DNA of 60,047 bases, taken from positions 1-60,047 of the forward strand of contig JAFZCU010000171.1 in the NCBI GenBank assembly GCA_017556145.1. The letters are read 5' to 3'. The notes beneath the pieces were generated by a model, which saw only the letters and a list, made by a program, of their open reading frames with translations, searched no databases and was not told where the DNA came from. The translations under genes were made by a program, and so were the position numbers. The stretch is from Prevotella sp. Its GTDB lineage: Bacteria; Bacteroidota; Bacteroidia; Bacteroidales; Bacteroidaceae. Positions 1 through 8,549 of the stretch are shown here, piece after piece (positions within the stretch are counted from its first letter, which is position 1; each line of letters opens with the position of its first letter).

Positions 1-132
1 GGCAATCACAGAAAGAGCAATCAGAGAAGACCACTCATCCAGTTCTTTAAACACAGTTCCTGCTTTGATTTCACTTGCATCGGTATCATCAAACTGCTGT
101 GCAAAATTCTCAATAAAATCTTTTAATTCCAT
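1..132 (-). CDS. Acyl carrier protein, 3' part outside window
   Basis: Translating the complement from the ATG at 132 gives 44 residues, starting MELKDFIENF, before the window edge. The segment has the helix I and loop pattern of a small acyl carrier protein and ends with D-E-W-S-S-L-I, in which Ser36 is the likely 4'-phosphopantetheine site (the family motif is usually D-S-L). It lies 25 bases after the glycosyltransferase stop and is probably the latest visible gene of the capsule operon. Stand-alone carrier proteins of this type occur in Bacteroidota polysaccharide loci, where they may carry an acyl or aminoacyl group for sugar modification. That role here is inference. The gene is incomplete, so length and downstream partners cannot be judged. 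Confidence 0.8.
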   Translation of the reverse strand, partial: MELKDFIENFAQQFDDTDASEIKAGTVFKELDEWSSLIALSVIA

Positions 133-157
133 AATAAAAATTATACATTATATTTAC

Positions 158-1306
158 TTATTCGTTAAATAGACACGGCATGAAATCTTCATAATATATT
201 CTATCTTCCTTTCGAACATCAGCATTGTGAAGCATTTGTTCGTGAGTCAGTAATGATAAATCATCGACAGATTTTAAATCATCCTCCATTGAGAACACTA
301 TGTATCCCTTCTTTTTGTAGTATTGATAAAGAGGACTATTTCGTCTTAAAAACACCTTAGCGCCATATCCCAATAAGGGCGTAATATTACCTGCGGCTTC
401 TTGACGCAACTGTCCAAATATGGCAATCCCAACCTTTGACAACGTCTTAAGATAGTCTTCCTTCTTTTCGTATTCAAGTATTGGAGCAAACTGTTTACCA
501 AACCATTTGCTTCCATATTTAAGAACTGTTTTCTTCACATTTTCATTCCCATATGCCAAGGGGAAAACCTTCTTATATTCGTTATCCCTATCTATTTTTT
601 TCAGTATTTTCATTACTGTTAAGTGATTGGCTGTAGTGGAAGCAGAATGGGAGATTCTGATTTCCTTCTTATTCTTTTCAAAATCAATTGTTTCGTCGGG
701 AATCGTATCATCTCTGAACAGAGCATCGTATGAAAACCACTTATACTGAAGATTATTAGGATAGAATTTTTTCAGAAGAAGGAAATCTTCATAAAGCCAA
801 AAACAAAAATAATCACATAAAGGAAGGAACGCTTCTAAATTTTTATAATAGAGATTCCTCCCTAATATTTTCTTCGCTAAACAATTATATCGTGTTGGTG
901 TATGCCACGTTAGCCATGAAAATATACTTTGATTATCCAATAAGGAGATTTTCCCTTCCTCACCTAAAGACCGATACAACTCATAGCCCCAAAAAATCCA
1001 ATAAACCTTAATCTTCCTATCAGGGTTTATACGCTTTACAATATTGATAAATGATTTATTTAAACCATGGATAACAATGATATCAAAATTTTCACGATTA
1101 TTGATTTCATCTATCTGATCCAAATAATCTGAACTATAATATGGATTAAATTTAATAAAATTGCTCCTCTTTACATGAGTAATTTCTTTCCCAAATTTAG
1201 GCCTTAAAAAGAACACATTCTGATCAGGATAAAAATATTCAAACACAAACATGCTGTGATCTATAAAATTTCCATCACTGCACAAATGTAAAATGCGATG
1301 CTTCAT
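158..1306 (-). CDS. Glycosyltransferase, GT56 (Fuc4NAc transferase-like)
   Basis: The protein of about 382 residues begins MKHRILHLCSDGNFID and has W-I-F-W-G-Y-E-L-Y near residues 104-111. This resembles the family of TDP-Fuc4NAc:lipid II transferases (GT56, WecF type). The family moves an amino-deoxysugar from a nucleotide carrier onto a lipid-linked glycan at the inner face of the membrane. An upstream TTG at 1318 would add four residues; I prefer the ATG at 1306. No transmembrane segment is evident, as expected for a peripheral enzyme. It lies 56 bases after the polymerase gene and before the acyl carrier protein. The aminotransferase and SDR in the operon fit a 4-amino sugar substrate, but the actual donor cannot be read from sequence. 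Confidence 0.65.
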   Translation of the reverse strand: MKHRILHLCSDGNFIDHSMFVFEYFYPDQNVFFLRPKFGKEITHVKRSNFIKFNPYYSSDYLDQIDEINNRENFDIIVIHGLNKSFINIVKRINPDRKIKVYWIFWGYELYRSLGEEGKISLLDNQSIFSWLTWHTPTRYNCLAKKILGRNLYYKNLEAFLPLCDYFCFWLYEDFLLLKKFYPNNLQYKWFSYDALFRDDTIPDETIDFEKNKKEIRISHSASTTANHLTVMKILKKIDRDNEYKKVFPLAYGNENVKKTVLKYGSKWFGKQFAPILEYEKKEDYLKTLSKVGIAIFGQLRQEAAGNITPLLGYGAKVFLRRNSPLYQYYKKKGYIVFSMEDDLKSVDDLSLLTHEQMLHNADVRKEDRIYYEDFMPCLFNE

Positions 1307-1362
1307 AAATCTCGTCAATTATCATCAATTCTAAATTGCCTTAAATATCTAGATTATTCTAT

Positions 1363-2550
1363 TTAATATTTATCAAAACCTGGGCGGCCTCCATCATAGG
1401 TAGAGTACTGGATCTCTCTTTTTTTGTCCAATTTACGATCAAAAATGGATGAATAAGGATGGTATCTCACCCAGGTTTCTTCTTTCATTCTTCCTCTTAC
1501 TATCAAAAAGAACAAAGGTAATATGATTACTAAAGCCTTAGCATATATAACATATCTACCCAATCTACTACAATCTCGCCTAAATAGATATATTATGAAC
1601 TCTGATAAAAACAAGATACAATAGATAACATAAAAACGTACAAACCTATATGCTATCGGCATACCTATGCCTACCATAGCAAAGATGAGGAAAACCATCA
1701 TAAGGGGCTCTAGCCTCATAAAACAATCATGCGCCTTTCCTTTTTTTATATACCAAAGTGAAACTATGGCATAACCATATAAAATCATAGCTCTAAGATA
1801 TCCGAGAATATTCTTTTGGCTTTCCATATAGCGCTCATTATTAATGTAATTCGCAGCCTTTTCATCTACGGTATCACTCACCTCCATAAAAGCAATATAA
1901 TGTTCTAAGAATGACTGTATCATAAAGCCAAATACCAACGCTGCCGCCAATACAACTATACCAAATTTATTTAAGCGCAGGAAGAATAATAACGGCATTA
2001 ACATCACAAGGATGGTCGAAGCATGGAACAAACAGCCTATAGCATAAAGCAACAGGCCCTTTATCCACTTCTTTTCGAGCATGTAATCGTTGGCAAAAAG
2101 GCAGACAGCCAAACTCATACTGGCTCTCATTTCCTCCATATTTATAAGGGCATACTGCCATATAAAATAAATAAAGATACTGATAAAGATAGCATCTGTA
2201 TGTTTCTTAATATACTTGAAAATCAAAGTATTAACAAATGTAGCATGAAGAAGTTGTACTATATAAAACTTACCTCCAAAAGTTAGAACTACCGAATTTA
2301 GTAATGTAAATAGGAAATCCTCACCAAGTTCAAGATTCTTCCATGAAAGTTTGTGCAATTCTGGTGTTTCATAATAAAAACTAGTCAGATAACGAGTCGT
2401 ATCTACCCCAAGCCTGTATCTCAGCCCTGCAACAAGGATAAAAAAAACCAGCATTATGAAATAGCAGTGATTGCGGTATTTTATCTTGCCGTTGATGTCG
2501 TAGCGAAGAATAAATATCAACAGCATTAAGATGATAATCAAAGATATCAT
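1363..2550 (-). CDS. EpsG-like polysaccharide polymerase (Wzy role)
   Basis: This is a 395-residue integral membrane protein with about ten hydrophobic segments spread through the chain. It starts at the ATG at 2550, MISLIIILMLLIFILRYDING. The early G-L-R-Y-R-L-G-V-D-T segment near residues 42-51 followed by many helices is typical of the EpsG family. Members polymerise lipid-linked repeat units in exopolysaccharide synthesis. The gene lies 16 bases after the flippase gene, the usual Wzx-Wzy pairing, which supports a Wzy-dependent capsule. Base composition is clearly AT-rich compared with the export genes further right. Sequence conservation in polymerases is low, so the call rests on topology, motif and context. 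Confidence 0.8.
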   Translation of the reverse strand: MISLIIILMLLIFILRYDINGKIKYRNHCYFIMLVFFILVAGLRYRLGVDTTRYLTSFYYETPELHKLSWKNLELGEDFLFTLLNSVVLTFGGKFYIVQLLHATFVNTLIFKYIKKHTDAIFISIFIYFIWQYALINMEEMRASMSLAVCLFANDYMLEKKWIKGLLLYAIGCLFHASTILVMLMPLLFFLRLNKFGIVVLAAALVFGFMIQSFLEHYIAFMEVSDTVDEKAANYINNERYMESQKNILGYLRAMILYGYAIVSLWYIKKGKAHDCFMRLEPLMMVFLIFAMVGIGMPIAYRFVRFYVIYCILFLSEFIIYLFRRDCSRLGRYVIYAKALVIILPLFFLIVRGRMKEETWVRYHPYSSIFDRKLDKKREIQYSTYDGGRPGFDKY

Positions 2551-2566
2551 ATAGCGGTTAGACTAA

Positions 2567-4021
2567 TCAAAATAACTTAAACTTTTTCAGATAAGGTTTC
2601 ACCATCACTTCTAATTCCTGATACTCTTCCATCTTAATTGTTCTACAAAAAATGAAGAACACAATTATACCCATAATGATCTGCACTGGCAGGACAATCC
2701 AAAACGAAAGAGGGAGATATTTCAAGAAATAGATGGATATTGCAACGATTATGGCCAGTGTATATGAAGGCGCGACATCTTTTATCTGCATCCAGGAACT
2801 ATATCCCAAATATTTACCAGAATAATGAGAATTTAGAAAAAACTCTATAATGTTTACTAATATATTAGCATAGAGCATGGGCATGATTCCCACAAAAGCC
2901 CCAATAGCTAAAGGACCAATAGCAATTATTTTTTTAATAATTTCCAAAAACAAAAACAAATCACTTCTACCTTGAACTTGAAGCATGTTTAAATTGATGG
3001 CATGTAGAGGATAACTTGAACCGCTGATACATATCAATGGTAGATATACAGCCGCCTCATGCCACTTAGGGCCTATCAGACAATACAAAAGAGGTTCGGC
3101 TATAGCACCAAGAAAGAACATGCTGACAGCAGTAAAAAACATTGTGATTTTTATAAGCTTTTTGTATGCAATCACCATTCGTTCCCTGTCATCCTGAATA
3201 TTGGAGAGGACGGGGTACGTGACCCGCTGAATGACAGAAGTCAGATTGCTTGATAATAGCTTTGAGAACTGCTTGCTACGGGTATACTGACCTAACAAAG
3301 CGGTGTTATAAAATTTTCCAACCACCACCTGATATAGCTCTTTCCATACCGTGTTAAGCACATTGCTCACCATCATCTTCCAACCAAAACCAAACAATTC
3401 ATGGAAACTATCAGAGGAAAAAATAAGATGAGGAATCCATTTATTAACAATCCAAAGAAGCACTGTTCGAAGGATATGGCTCACTAACTGTTGAGCTACC
3501 AAGGACCATACTCCAAATCCCCATAGGGCCATTACAATACCGACAATGCCGCTGACGACAGAAGCTATCAACGTAATCTTCGTTTGCGACTTGAAATCGA
3601 TGCGTTTGGTGAGCCTCGTCTGCTGAACTAAAGCCAAAGCTCCTATAATCATTCCTAAGGATGACACTTGCGTAAGTGCCACCAGTTCCTCTCGGCAAAA
3701 AAATTCTGCTATTAAGGGAGCACAGATAAAAATCAGTACATACAGAATCAGGCTGATGCCAAGATTACAGATAAACGCAGTACAATAGTCTTCGTCTGTG
3801 GCATCCTGCTTCCTGATTAAGGCCGTAGTAAAACCACCATTAATCAAGGCAGTACAGACAGTGGTGAAAATGGCTATAATACCAATCAACCCATAGTCAT
3901 CCGGTGAAAGCAATCGCGCCAGCACAATGCTAACTACAAACGTCACACCCGTTTGTACGACATTGTCGATTGCTGACCAACTAACCCCTTTTATAGTTGT
4001 TTTTCTTAATGATTCTGCCAT
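2567..4021 (-). CDS. Wzx-type flippase (MOP superfamily)
   Basis: The 484-residue protein starts MAESLRKTTIKGVSWSAIDN and is hydrophobic along most of its length, consistent with 12-14 membrane helices. The N-terminal G-V-S-W-S-A-I-D-N-V helix, the A-R-L-L-S-P-D-D-Y-G-L-I-G loop (about 36-48) and the E-L-F-G-F-G-W-K-M segment near 209 are characteristic of lipopolysaccharide biosynthesis flippases of the WzxC group. It would move undecaprenyl-linked repeat units across the inner membrane for the polymerase encoded next. It follows the epimerase gene by 31 bases and precedes the polymerase by 16, so cotranscription is likely. Substrate specificity is unknown. Confidence 0.87.
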   Translation of the reverse strand: MAESLRKTTIKGVSWSAIDNVVQTGVTFVVSIVLARLLSPDDYGLIGIIAIFTTVCTALINGGFTTALIRKQDATDEDYCTAFICNLGISLILYVLIFICAPLIAEFFCREELVALTQVSSLGMIIGALALVQQTRLTKRIDFKSQTKITLIASVVSGIVGIVMALWGFGVWSLVAQQLVSHILRTVLLWIVNKWIPHLIFSSDSFHELFGFGWKMMVSNVLNTVWKELYQVVVGKFYNTALLGQYTRSKQFSKLLSSNLTSVIQRVTYPVLSNIQDDRERMVIAYKKLIKITMFFTAVSMFFLGAIAEPLLYCLIGPKWHEAAVYLPLICISGSSYPLHAINLNMLQVQGRSDLFLFLEIIKKIIAIGPLAIGAFVGIMPMLYANILVNIIEFFLNSHYSGKYLGYSSWMQIKDVAPSYTLAIIVAISIYFLKYLPLSFWIVLPVQIIMGIIVFFIFCRTIKMEEYQELEVMVKPYLKKFKLF

Positions 4022-4052
4022 CTTGTAAAATCAAGAAAAAACAATTGCAATA

Positions 4053-5060
4053 TTATTCTTTATAATCTTCCTTAGTTCCCCACAATTGTGCCATTGGCTC
4101 TTCTTCCATCTCTTTCTTAAAATCTCGAAGCTGATCAAGGTAACTATACTGCGGTCTATAATTAGGAAAATCTGCAAAAGTCTTGGTCATATCAAATGCG
4201 TTTTGCAATGAATCAGGCTTTTCCGGGCAATATATAACTGGAGAAGGATTGTTTTGGGGAGAGAACACCTCTATAATACCCTTTATTTGTTCTTCTGTTG
4301 TCACCTGCCATCCATTTCCGCAATTATAGCATCCGCCTTCTTTATCTGATTCAATACAAGCTTGAACCAAACGGACAAAGTCTTTCACATACACCATTTC
4401 TTTGGCTTTCTTACAATTTCCCCATATTTCAATCGGCAAACTCTTACTTGCTCTATCCATAATATACCTATAAGGCATCATTCTCCGTTTGAAATCAGCA
4501 TAATGATATGGATTGGGATGGTACTGATATATAGTAAAAAAACGAAGAGCAAAAAACTTTATTCCGAATTCTGCTCTATAATGTTCCATTAAATCGACAG
4601 CAGCATTTTTAGCTATTGTATAGATTGCATGGTCCCCAGTCAGTGGGAAATGGCGAGGAGCATCACAAGGTATAATGCTTCCATTATTATGATATTTGGC
4701 CATGTCTGACGGAGTCTGAGGAAAGACTATTTTATTGCACCCGATTTCTTTCATCCAATTAAGGACATTCAATGTGCCAATCGTAATTGACTCAAATAAA
4801 TCAATTGGATTGAAAGCATATCGCGATGGTAATGAACTTGCAAAATGAGCAACTGCATATATATTATCTTTAGGTAGTATGTCAAAAGCATTCGGGTCTT
4901 TTATGTCAACAGAATAATAACTCATGCCTCTATCTGTAAAGAAATTATTATCACTTTTACGATGACCGACTCCTATAACGTCATACCCCTGTTGCTTAAG
5001 ATGAACAGCTATATAGGCGCCCAGATTACCTGTCGCTCCAAACACTACAACTCTTTTCAT
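4053..5060 (-). CDS. NAD-dependent epimerase/dehydratase (extended SDR)
   Basis: This is a 335-residue extended short-chain dehydrogenase/reductase. The N-terminal Rossmann motif G-A-T-G-N-L-G lies at residues 8-14, and the catalytic pair is Tyr147/Lys151 in Y-T-I-A-K. The C-terminal part (about 180-330) is the usual substrate domain, with a V-Y-V-K-D-F-V segment typical of nucleotide-sugar epimerases. The enzyme probably oxidises, epimerises or reduces a nucleotide sugar used for the capsule repeat unit. It sits three bases after the decarboxylase stop, so the two are translationally close. The precise reaction, whether 4-epimerase, 4,6-dehydratase or reductase, cannot be assigned. Confidence 0.82.
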   Translation of the reverse strand: MKRVVVFGATGNLGAYIAVHLKQQGYDVIGVGHRKSDNNFFTDRGMSYYSVDIKDPNAFDILPKDNIYAVAHFASSLPSRYAFNPIDLFESITIGTLNVLNWMKEIGCNKIVFPQTPSDMAKYHNNGSIIPCDAPRHFPLTGDHAIYTIAKNAAVDLMEHYRAEFGIKFFALRFFTIYQYHPNPYHYADFKRRMMPYRYIMDRASKSLPIEIWGNCKKAKEMVYVKDFVRLVQACIESDKEGGCYNCGNGWQVTTEEQIKGIIEVFSPQNNPSPVIYCPEKPDSLQNAFDMTKTFADFPNYRPQYSYLDQLRDFKKEMEEEPMAQLWGTKEDYKE

Positions 5061-5063
5061 GTT

Positions 5064-6266
5064 CTAACTAATTTTAGATTTTTGGATAAACTCTTTCGAA
5101 GACCACTTTTCCCTTACTATTTGTATATCTCCACGTGGGTTAATGGCATAAACTGCGGGATAATAAGATATGAATAATGGTGAAAGAGATATTGTATAAG
5201 CCCCAAGCTTATCATATCTTATAAGATCACCTTCTTTAAGTTCATCACAATCATTTAATATCATGATATCATCATATTCAAGACATGTAAAGCCTACAAC
5301 AACTTGCTCTTTTATTTTATTTCCACTTTTGTTATTGCATATAATATCATAAAAATATCGGGTCTTATGAAAGAATGGATCAATATGTATTCTGCTTCCA
5401 TCTGTTACCACAAAACGTGTTCGATTAGTATCCTTAACATCTATTACAGATGAAAAATATGAAAAGGCTCCAGCCAACAAGCTTACGCCAGGTTCAATAA
5501 TGATGGATAATGGTTTATCCTCAAATTTGTTTTCACATAAAATCCTACTTATTGATTTTAAATAATCATCCCATTGAGGTTTATCTGGTATTCCACCATA
5601 AAAACCACCACCTATATCAAAATATTCGACATCTTGAAGTTGATAATCCTCAACAATATTTATAAACAGATGGGTAAGCCATTCATATATCTCCACACGC
5701 CGAGTGCTTGTACTTACATGCAAATGCAAGCCATTTATAATGATATTATTATTTCTTAAAGCTTCAATTGCTTTTTTGAATTCACCATTTATCAAGCAGA
5801 AACCAAATCGACTACCATGAGGGCCTGCTTTTGATTCGGAAGGGAATGAAGACTCAATATCTACATTGACTCTAATTCCTACTTTATATTGTTTCGATGG
5901 GTTGTTCTGAGCATATCTAACGGCATATTCTATTTCTCTATGGGAATCAACATTTATGATTGTTCCTTCTTCCATCAATTTGGAAACAAAACTATACGTT
6001 TTAATGGGTCCGTTACATACAATGTTCCGTCTCCCATATCCGCATTCTTTCACCAATTCATATTCATCTTCTGATACAACTTCCGCATACACTGCGTTAG
6101 ATGAAAAGAATTTGGCTAAATATGGTAAAGAATTTGTCTTAACAGAATAAGCAATAATGGTATTGGGCCAAAAATCGTCAATTGCCTTCCTTAATTTTGC
6201 CAATTCTTGATGCATTAGTCTTTCATCAAAAACAAAAAATGGGGTTGGTATGCTAAAGATGTCCAT
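5064..6266 (-). CDS. Fold-type III PLP-dependent decarboxylase-like enzyme
   Basis: The 400-residue protein has the alanine-racemase-like barrel of ornithine/diaminopimelate decarboxylases. The PLP lysine is K43 in Y-S-V-K-T-N-S. A glycine-rich phosphate loop G-G-G-F-Y-G-G is near 219-225, H-L-H-V lies at 181-184, and the C-terminal Cys-x-x-x-Asp type motif is at C328-D332. The usual E-P-G-R motif reads E-P-G-V at 258-261, so the conserved arginine is missing. Known relatives decarboxylate amino acids or carboxylated amino-acid conjugates. Between an ATP-grasp gene and an SDR gene in a capsule operon, it may make an amine that decorates the polymer, which is inference. Gaps to neighbours are three bases each side. 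Confidence 0.82.
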   Translation of the reverse strand: MDIFSIPTPFFVFDERLMHQELAKLRKAIDDFWPNTIIAYSVKTNSLPYLAKFFSSNAVYAEVVSEDEYELVKECGYGRRNIVCNGPIKTYSFVSKLMEEGTIINVDSHREIEYAVRYAQNNPSKQYKVGIRVNVDIESSFPSESKAGPHGSRFGFCLINGEFKKAIEALRNNNIIINGLHLHVSTSTRRVEIYEWLTHLFINIVEDYQLQDVEYFDIGGGFYGGIPDKPQWDDYLKSISRILCENKFEDKPLSIIIEPGVSLLAGAFSYFSSVIDVKDTNRTRFVVTDGSRIHIDPFFHKTRYFYDIICNNKSGNKIKEQVVVGFTCLEYDDIMILNDCDELKEGDLIRYDKLGAYTISLSPLFISYYPAVYAINPRGDIQIVREKWSSKEFIQKSKIS

Positions 6267-6269
6267 TTA

Positions 6270-7217
6270 TTAATAAAAAACTTCCTCGTATTTCTTAATA
6301 ATTATTCTATCATCTATGGCGATGGGATCATCTATTCTTTCTCCATTAAAACAGCGAAGATGATTCGTTATCATATCATATCCTGAAATAACAGAGAATG
6401 CCACGCCTGCAGAAAAACGAGGATTAATATCGATTAAGTAATAATAACCCTTGTTATAAATAAATTCCATATTAACACAGCCGTTTATATTAAGCCTATT
6501 ACCAATATATGATGTAAGGTTAATTAAAATAGAATCACTACATGTTCTTATTGTAAGTCCTGCACCATTCTTGGTTCGTAGCAATTCTTGTCTTGGAACA
6601 GATGCGTCAGCTTTGTATTTGGAACTTCTAACATAATCAACAGTAAATACATTCCCAGACAACTGCTCTTGAACTATGTAATTATTTTTATCACCTATAG
6701 TGGCTATTTGTTCTCTAGATACATTTCTCATCAGCCCTTCACTGCTGCGTCCATTATATGGTTTAGCAATACAAGGAAATAGGAAATTATCAGGAATATT
6801 GTCTGCAATATAAGTTCTTACAGAAGGAACCTTCTCATCATTCTCAAATTCTTTATAGAGTTTATATTTATCTCGGGCAACTTTCAATACTTCTTCAGAC
6901 TGCATACATAGGATAAGAGTGTTATCTTCAAAAATCTTCCTATTTTTATTAATGATATCAATCTCTAAATCGGTAAGCGGTATGATATATTTTAAATGAT
7001 TATCTTTACAAACATTTATTAAGAAATTCACATATTCAACTTCATTTGTCGCGAAAGGAGCCTGATAAAAAAGATCACAAAGCTTAGTTTCATAATGCCA
7101 CTCCGCAGGATAGATATCACAACCTACAACAAAATGGCCCTGTTCCTTCAATTTTTGAATAGCACACTCTGCCGACATAGAGCCAATTGCTGTTATAAGA
7201 ATTCTCATTTCATTCAT
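6270..7217 (-). CDS. ATP-grasp domain protein (CarB-like ligase)
   Basis: The 315-residue protein has an N-terminal pre-ATP-grasp Rossmann-like domain, beginning M-R-I-L-I-T-A-I-G-S-M-S-A, followed by an ATP-grasp fold. A-K-P-Y-N-G-R-S-S-E-G near residues 171-181 matches the ATP-binding lysine and glycine loop. N-M-E-F followed by I-D-I-N-P-R-F-S-A-G near 253-275 matches the metal-binding Glu/Asn pair. The family joins a carboxylate to an amine, thiol or similar group through an acyl phosphate. Overlap with the upstream aminotransferase is eight bases, so the start may be ATG 7217 or 7208. In this operon it could ligate an amino acid to an amino sugar or load the carrier protein. The substrate is unknown. 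Confidence 0.82.
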   Translation of the reverse strand: MNEMRILITAIGSMSAECAIQKLKEQGHFVVGCDIYPAEWHYETKLCDLFYQAPFATNEVEYVNFLINVCKDNHLKYIIPLTDLEIDIINKNRKIFEDNTLILCMQSEEVLKVARDKYKLYKEFENDEKVPSVRTYIADNIPDNFLFPCIAKPYNGRSSEGLMRNVSREQIATIGDKNNYIVQEQLSGNVFTVDYVRSSKYKADASVPRQELLRTKNGAGLTIRTCSDSILINLTSYIGNRLNINGCVNMEFIYNKGYYYLIDINPRFSAGVAFSVISGYDMITNHLRCFNGERIDDPIAIDDRIIIKKYEEVFY

Positions 7218-8361
7218 GAATAAAGAAGCTTAATATACGTTTGATATCGTTATCAGTCAGAACATGATGCATCGGAAGACAAAGAACCTCATCCGCCATT
7301 TTATTAGCAATTGGCAGATTCTCTTTGTTTGAAGAAGGCAGTCCACGGTAAGTTGGGAAACTGCTTATTAGAGGATAAAAATACCGTCGGCTCAATATTC
7401 CCTGCTCTTTCATCTTGAAATAGAGTTCATCTCGTGTCATCCCAAACACATTGGCATCAATAAAGATTGGGAAATAACTGAAATTATGACGGACACCTGG
7501 TATATCCTCCCAAAACGATATCCCATCTACTTTTCTTAAAACCCCACGATACTTATTTGCGACTTCTTTACGTGCTTTAATGGCAGTATCAACTTGTTTC
7601 AAGTTAAGTAAACCGTAAGCAGAACGCACCTCATCCATTTTTCCATTGATGCCTGGAGCAATAACAGTAACTTCATCAGTTATACCAAAGTTCTTCAGAT
7701 TATCAATACGTTTTTTTGTCTTTTCATCATGAACTACAAGTGCACCACCTTCCACAGTATTAAAGACTTTTGTAGCATGGAAACTAAGTGTGGACATATC
7801 GCCTGCGTTCATAATGCCAGCAAGACCTTTCTCATCGTATGCCTCCAAACCATACTGTTCGGCAGGCACCTCAACGCCAAAAGCATGGGCTGCATCGTAA
7901 ATTATCTTCAAACCATATTTGTCGGCAATCTCCTTAATTCGCTTAGTATCGCAAGGCTTTCCATAAACATGCACTGGCATGATACAAGTAGTGGCAGGAG
8001 TGATGGCAGCCTCTATTTTGTCAGGATCAATGTTTCCTGTCCTTGGGTCAATATCAACAAAGACCGGTTTGCAATGATTCCACCAAATAGAGTGCGTAGT
8101 GGCTACAAAACTATATGGGGTTGTAATAACTTCACCCGTGATTCTTAATGCCTGCAATGCTGTCATCAATGGCAACGTACCATTTGTAAACAGGCACACA
8201 TAAGGGACATGGAGATATTCTGCAAGTGCCTGCTCCAACAGCTTGTGAAACTGGCCCATGTTAGTAATCCACTTACTGGCCCAAATCTCTTTAAGCATTT
8301 CATTAAACTCATCGAGATTTGGCAACAACGGTGAAGTGACCGTTATGATTTTATTATCCAT
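7210..8361 (-). CDS. DegT/DnrJ/EryC1/StrS sugar aminotransferase
   Basis: This is a 383-residue PLP aminotransferase of the nucleotide-sugar class. Asp156 in D-A-A-H-A should contact the PLP pyridine nitrogen, and Lys198 in S-F-H-A-T-K-V-F forms the internal aldimine. The F-T-N-G-T loop near 58-62 binds phosphate. The family transfers an amino group, usually from glutamate, onto a 3- or 4-keto nucleotide sugar, giving an amino-deoxy sugar. It is the first gene of the minus-strand biosynthetic cassette and lies directly downstream of the palindromic arrays at 8383-8528. No TAnnTTTG promoter is visible just before it, so transcription may come by read-through or from an atypical promoter. Its composition is less AT-rich than the genes that follow. 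Confidence 0.92.
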   Translation of the reverse strand: MDNKIITVTSPLLPNLDEFNEMLKEIWASKWITNMGQFHKLLEQALAEYLHVPYVCLFTNGTLPLMTALQALRITGEVITTPYSFVATTHSIWWNHCKPVFVDIDPRTGNIDPDKIEAAITPATTCIMPVHVYGKPCDTKRIKEIADKYGLKIIYDAAHAFGVEVPAEQYGLEAYDEKGLAGIMNAGDMSTLSFHATKVFNTVEGGALVVHDEKTKKRIDNLKNFGITDEVTVIAPGINGKMDEVRSAYGLLNLKQVDTAIKARKEVANKYRGVLRKVDGISFWEDIPGVRHNFSYFPIFIDANVFGMTRDELYFKMKEQGILSRRYFYPLISSFPTYRGLPSSNKENLPIANKMADEVLCLPMHHVLTDNDIKRILSFFIHE

Positions 8362-8382
8362 ATTATAAGAATATTTTTGTTT

Positions 8383-8434
8383 ACTCGAGTCATTTTCTCA
8401 TTTGACTCGAGTCATCTGATGATTTGACTCGAGT
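8383..8434. repeat. Triplet of ACTCGAGT palindromes on a 22-bp period
   Basis: ACTCGAGT occurs at 8383-8390, 8405-8412 and 8427-8434, exactly 22 bp apart. The intervening bases are similar but not identical; two copies are preceded by TTTG and two are followed by CA. The array sits 22-74 bp upstream of the aminotransferase start. Two helical turns between copies would place a bound dimer on the same DNA face, so an operator array is the simplest reading, but no regulator is known. Confidence 0.8.
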
Positions 8435-8465
8435 GAAGGATTTCGTGTCAGATGTATAATGTACT

Positions 8466-8537
8466 AAAAACCGTGAGTTAACTCATTTCATCGATCGAGT
8501 TAACTCATTTCATGTTTTGAGTTAACTCACGGTTTTT
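8466..8537 (-). terminator. Long inverted repeat, probable terminator of lipoprotein gene
   Basis: A perfect 20-bp inverted repeat (arms 8466-8485 and 8518-8537) encloses a 32-base loop. Each arm ends in five A or T bases, so on the minus strand the hairpin is followed by TTTTT. It begins 12 bases beyond the stop codon of the lipoprotein gene. It could act as an intrinsic terminator and also insulate, or gate read-through into, the capsule cassette. The large structured loop containing a third palindrome is unusual. Confidence 0.65.
8475..8528. repeat. Triplet of GAGTTAACTC palindromes on a 22-bp period
   Basis: GAGTTAACTC occurs at 8475-8484, 8497-8506 and 8519-8528, again exactly 22 bp apart. 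The outer two copies are embedded in the arms of the long inverted repeat at 8466-8537, and the middle one lies in its loop. The motif shares its outer GA and TC bases and its spacing with the neighbouring ACTCGAGT array, but the central bases differ. Confidence 0.82.
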
Positions 8538-8549
8538 GAGGATGGGTCA

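Noticed and set aside
8383..8528. CRISPR-like interpretation of the spaced repeats
   Set aside because: Repeat units are only 8-10 bp, palindromic, with spacers of 12-14 bp, and no cas genes are present.
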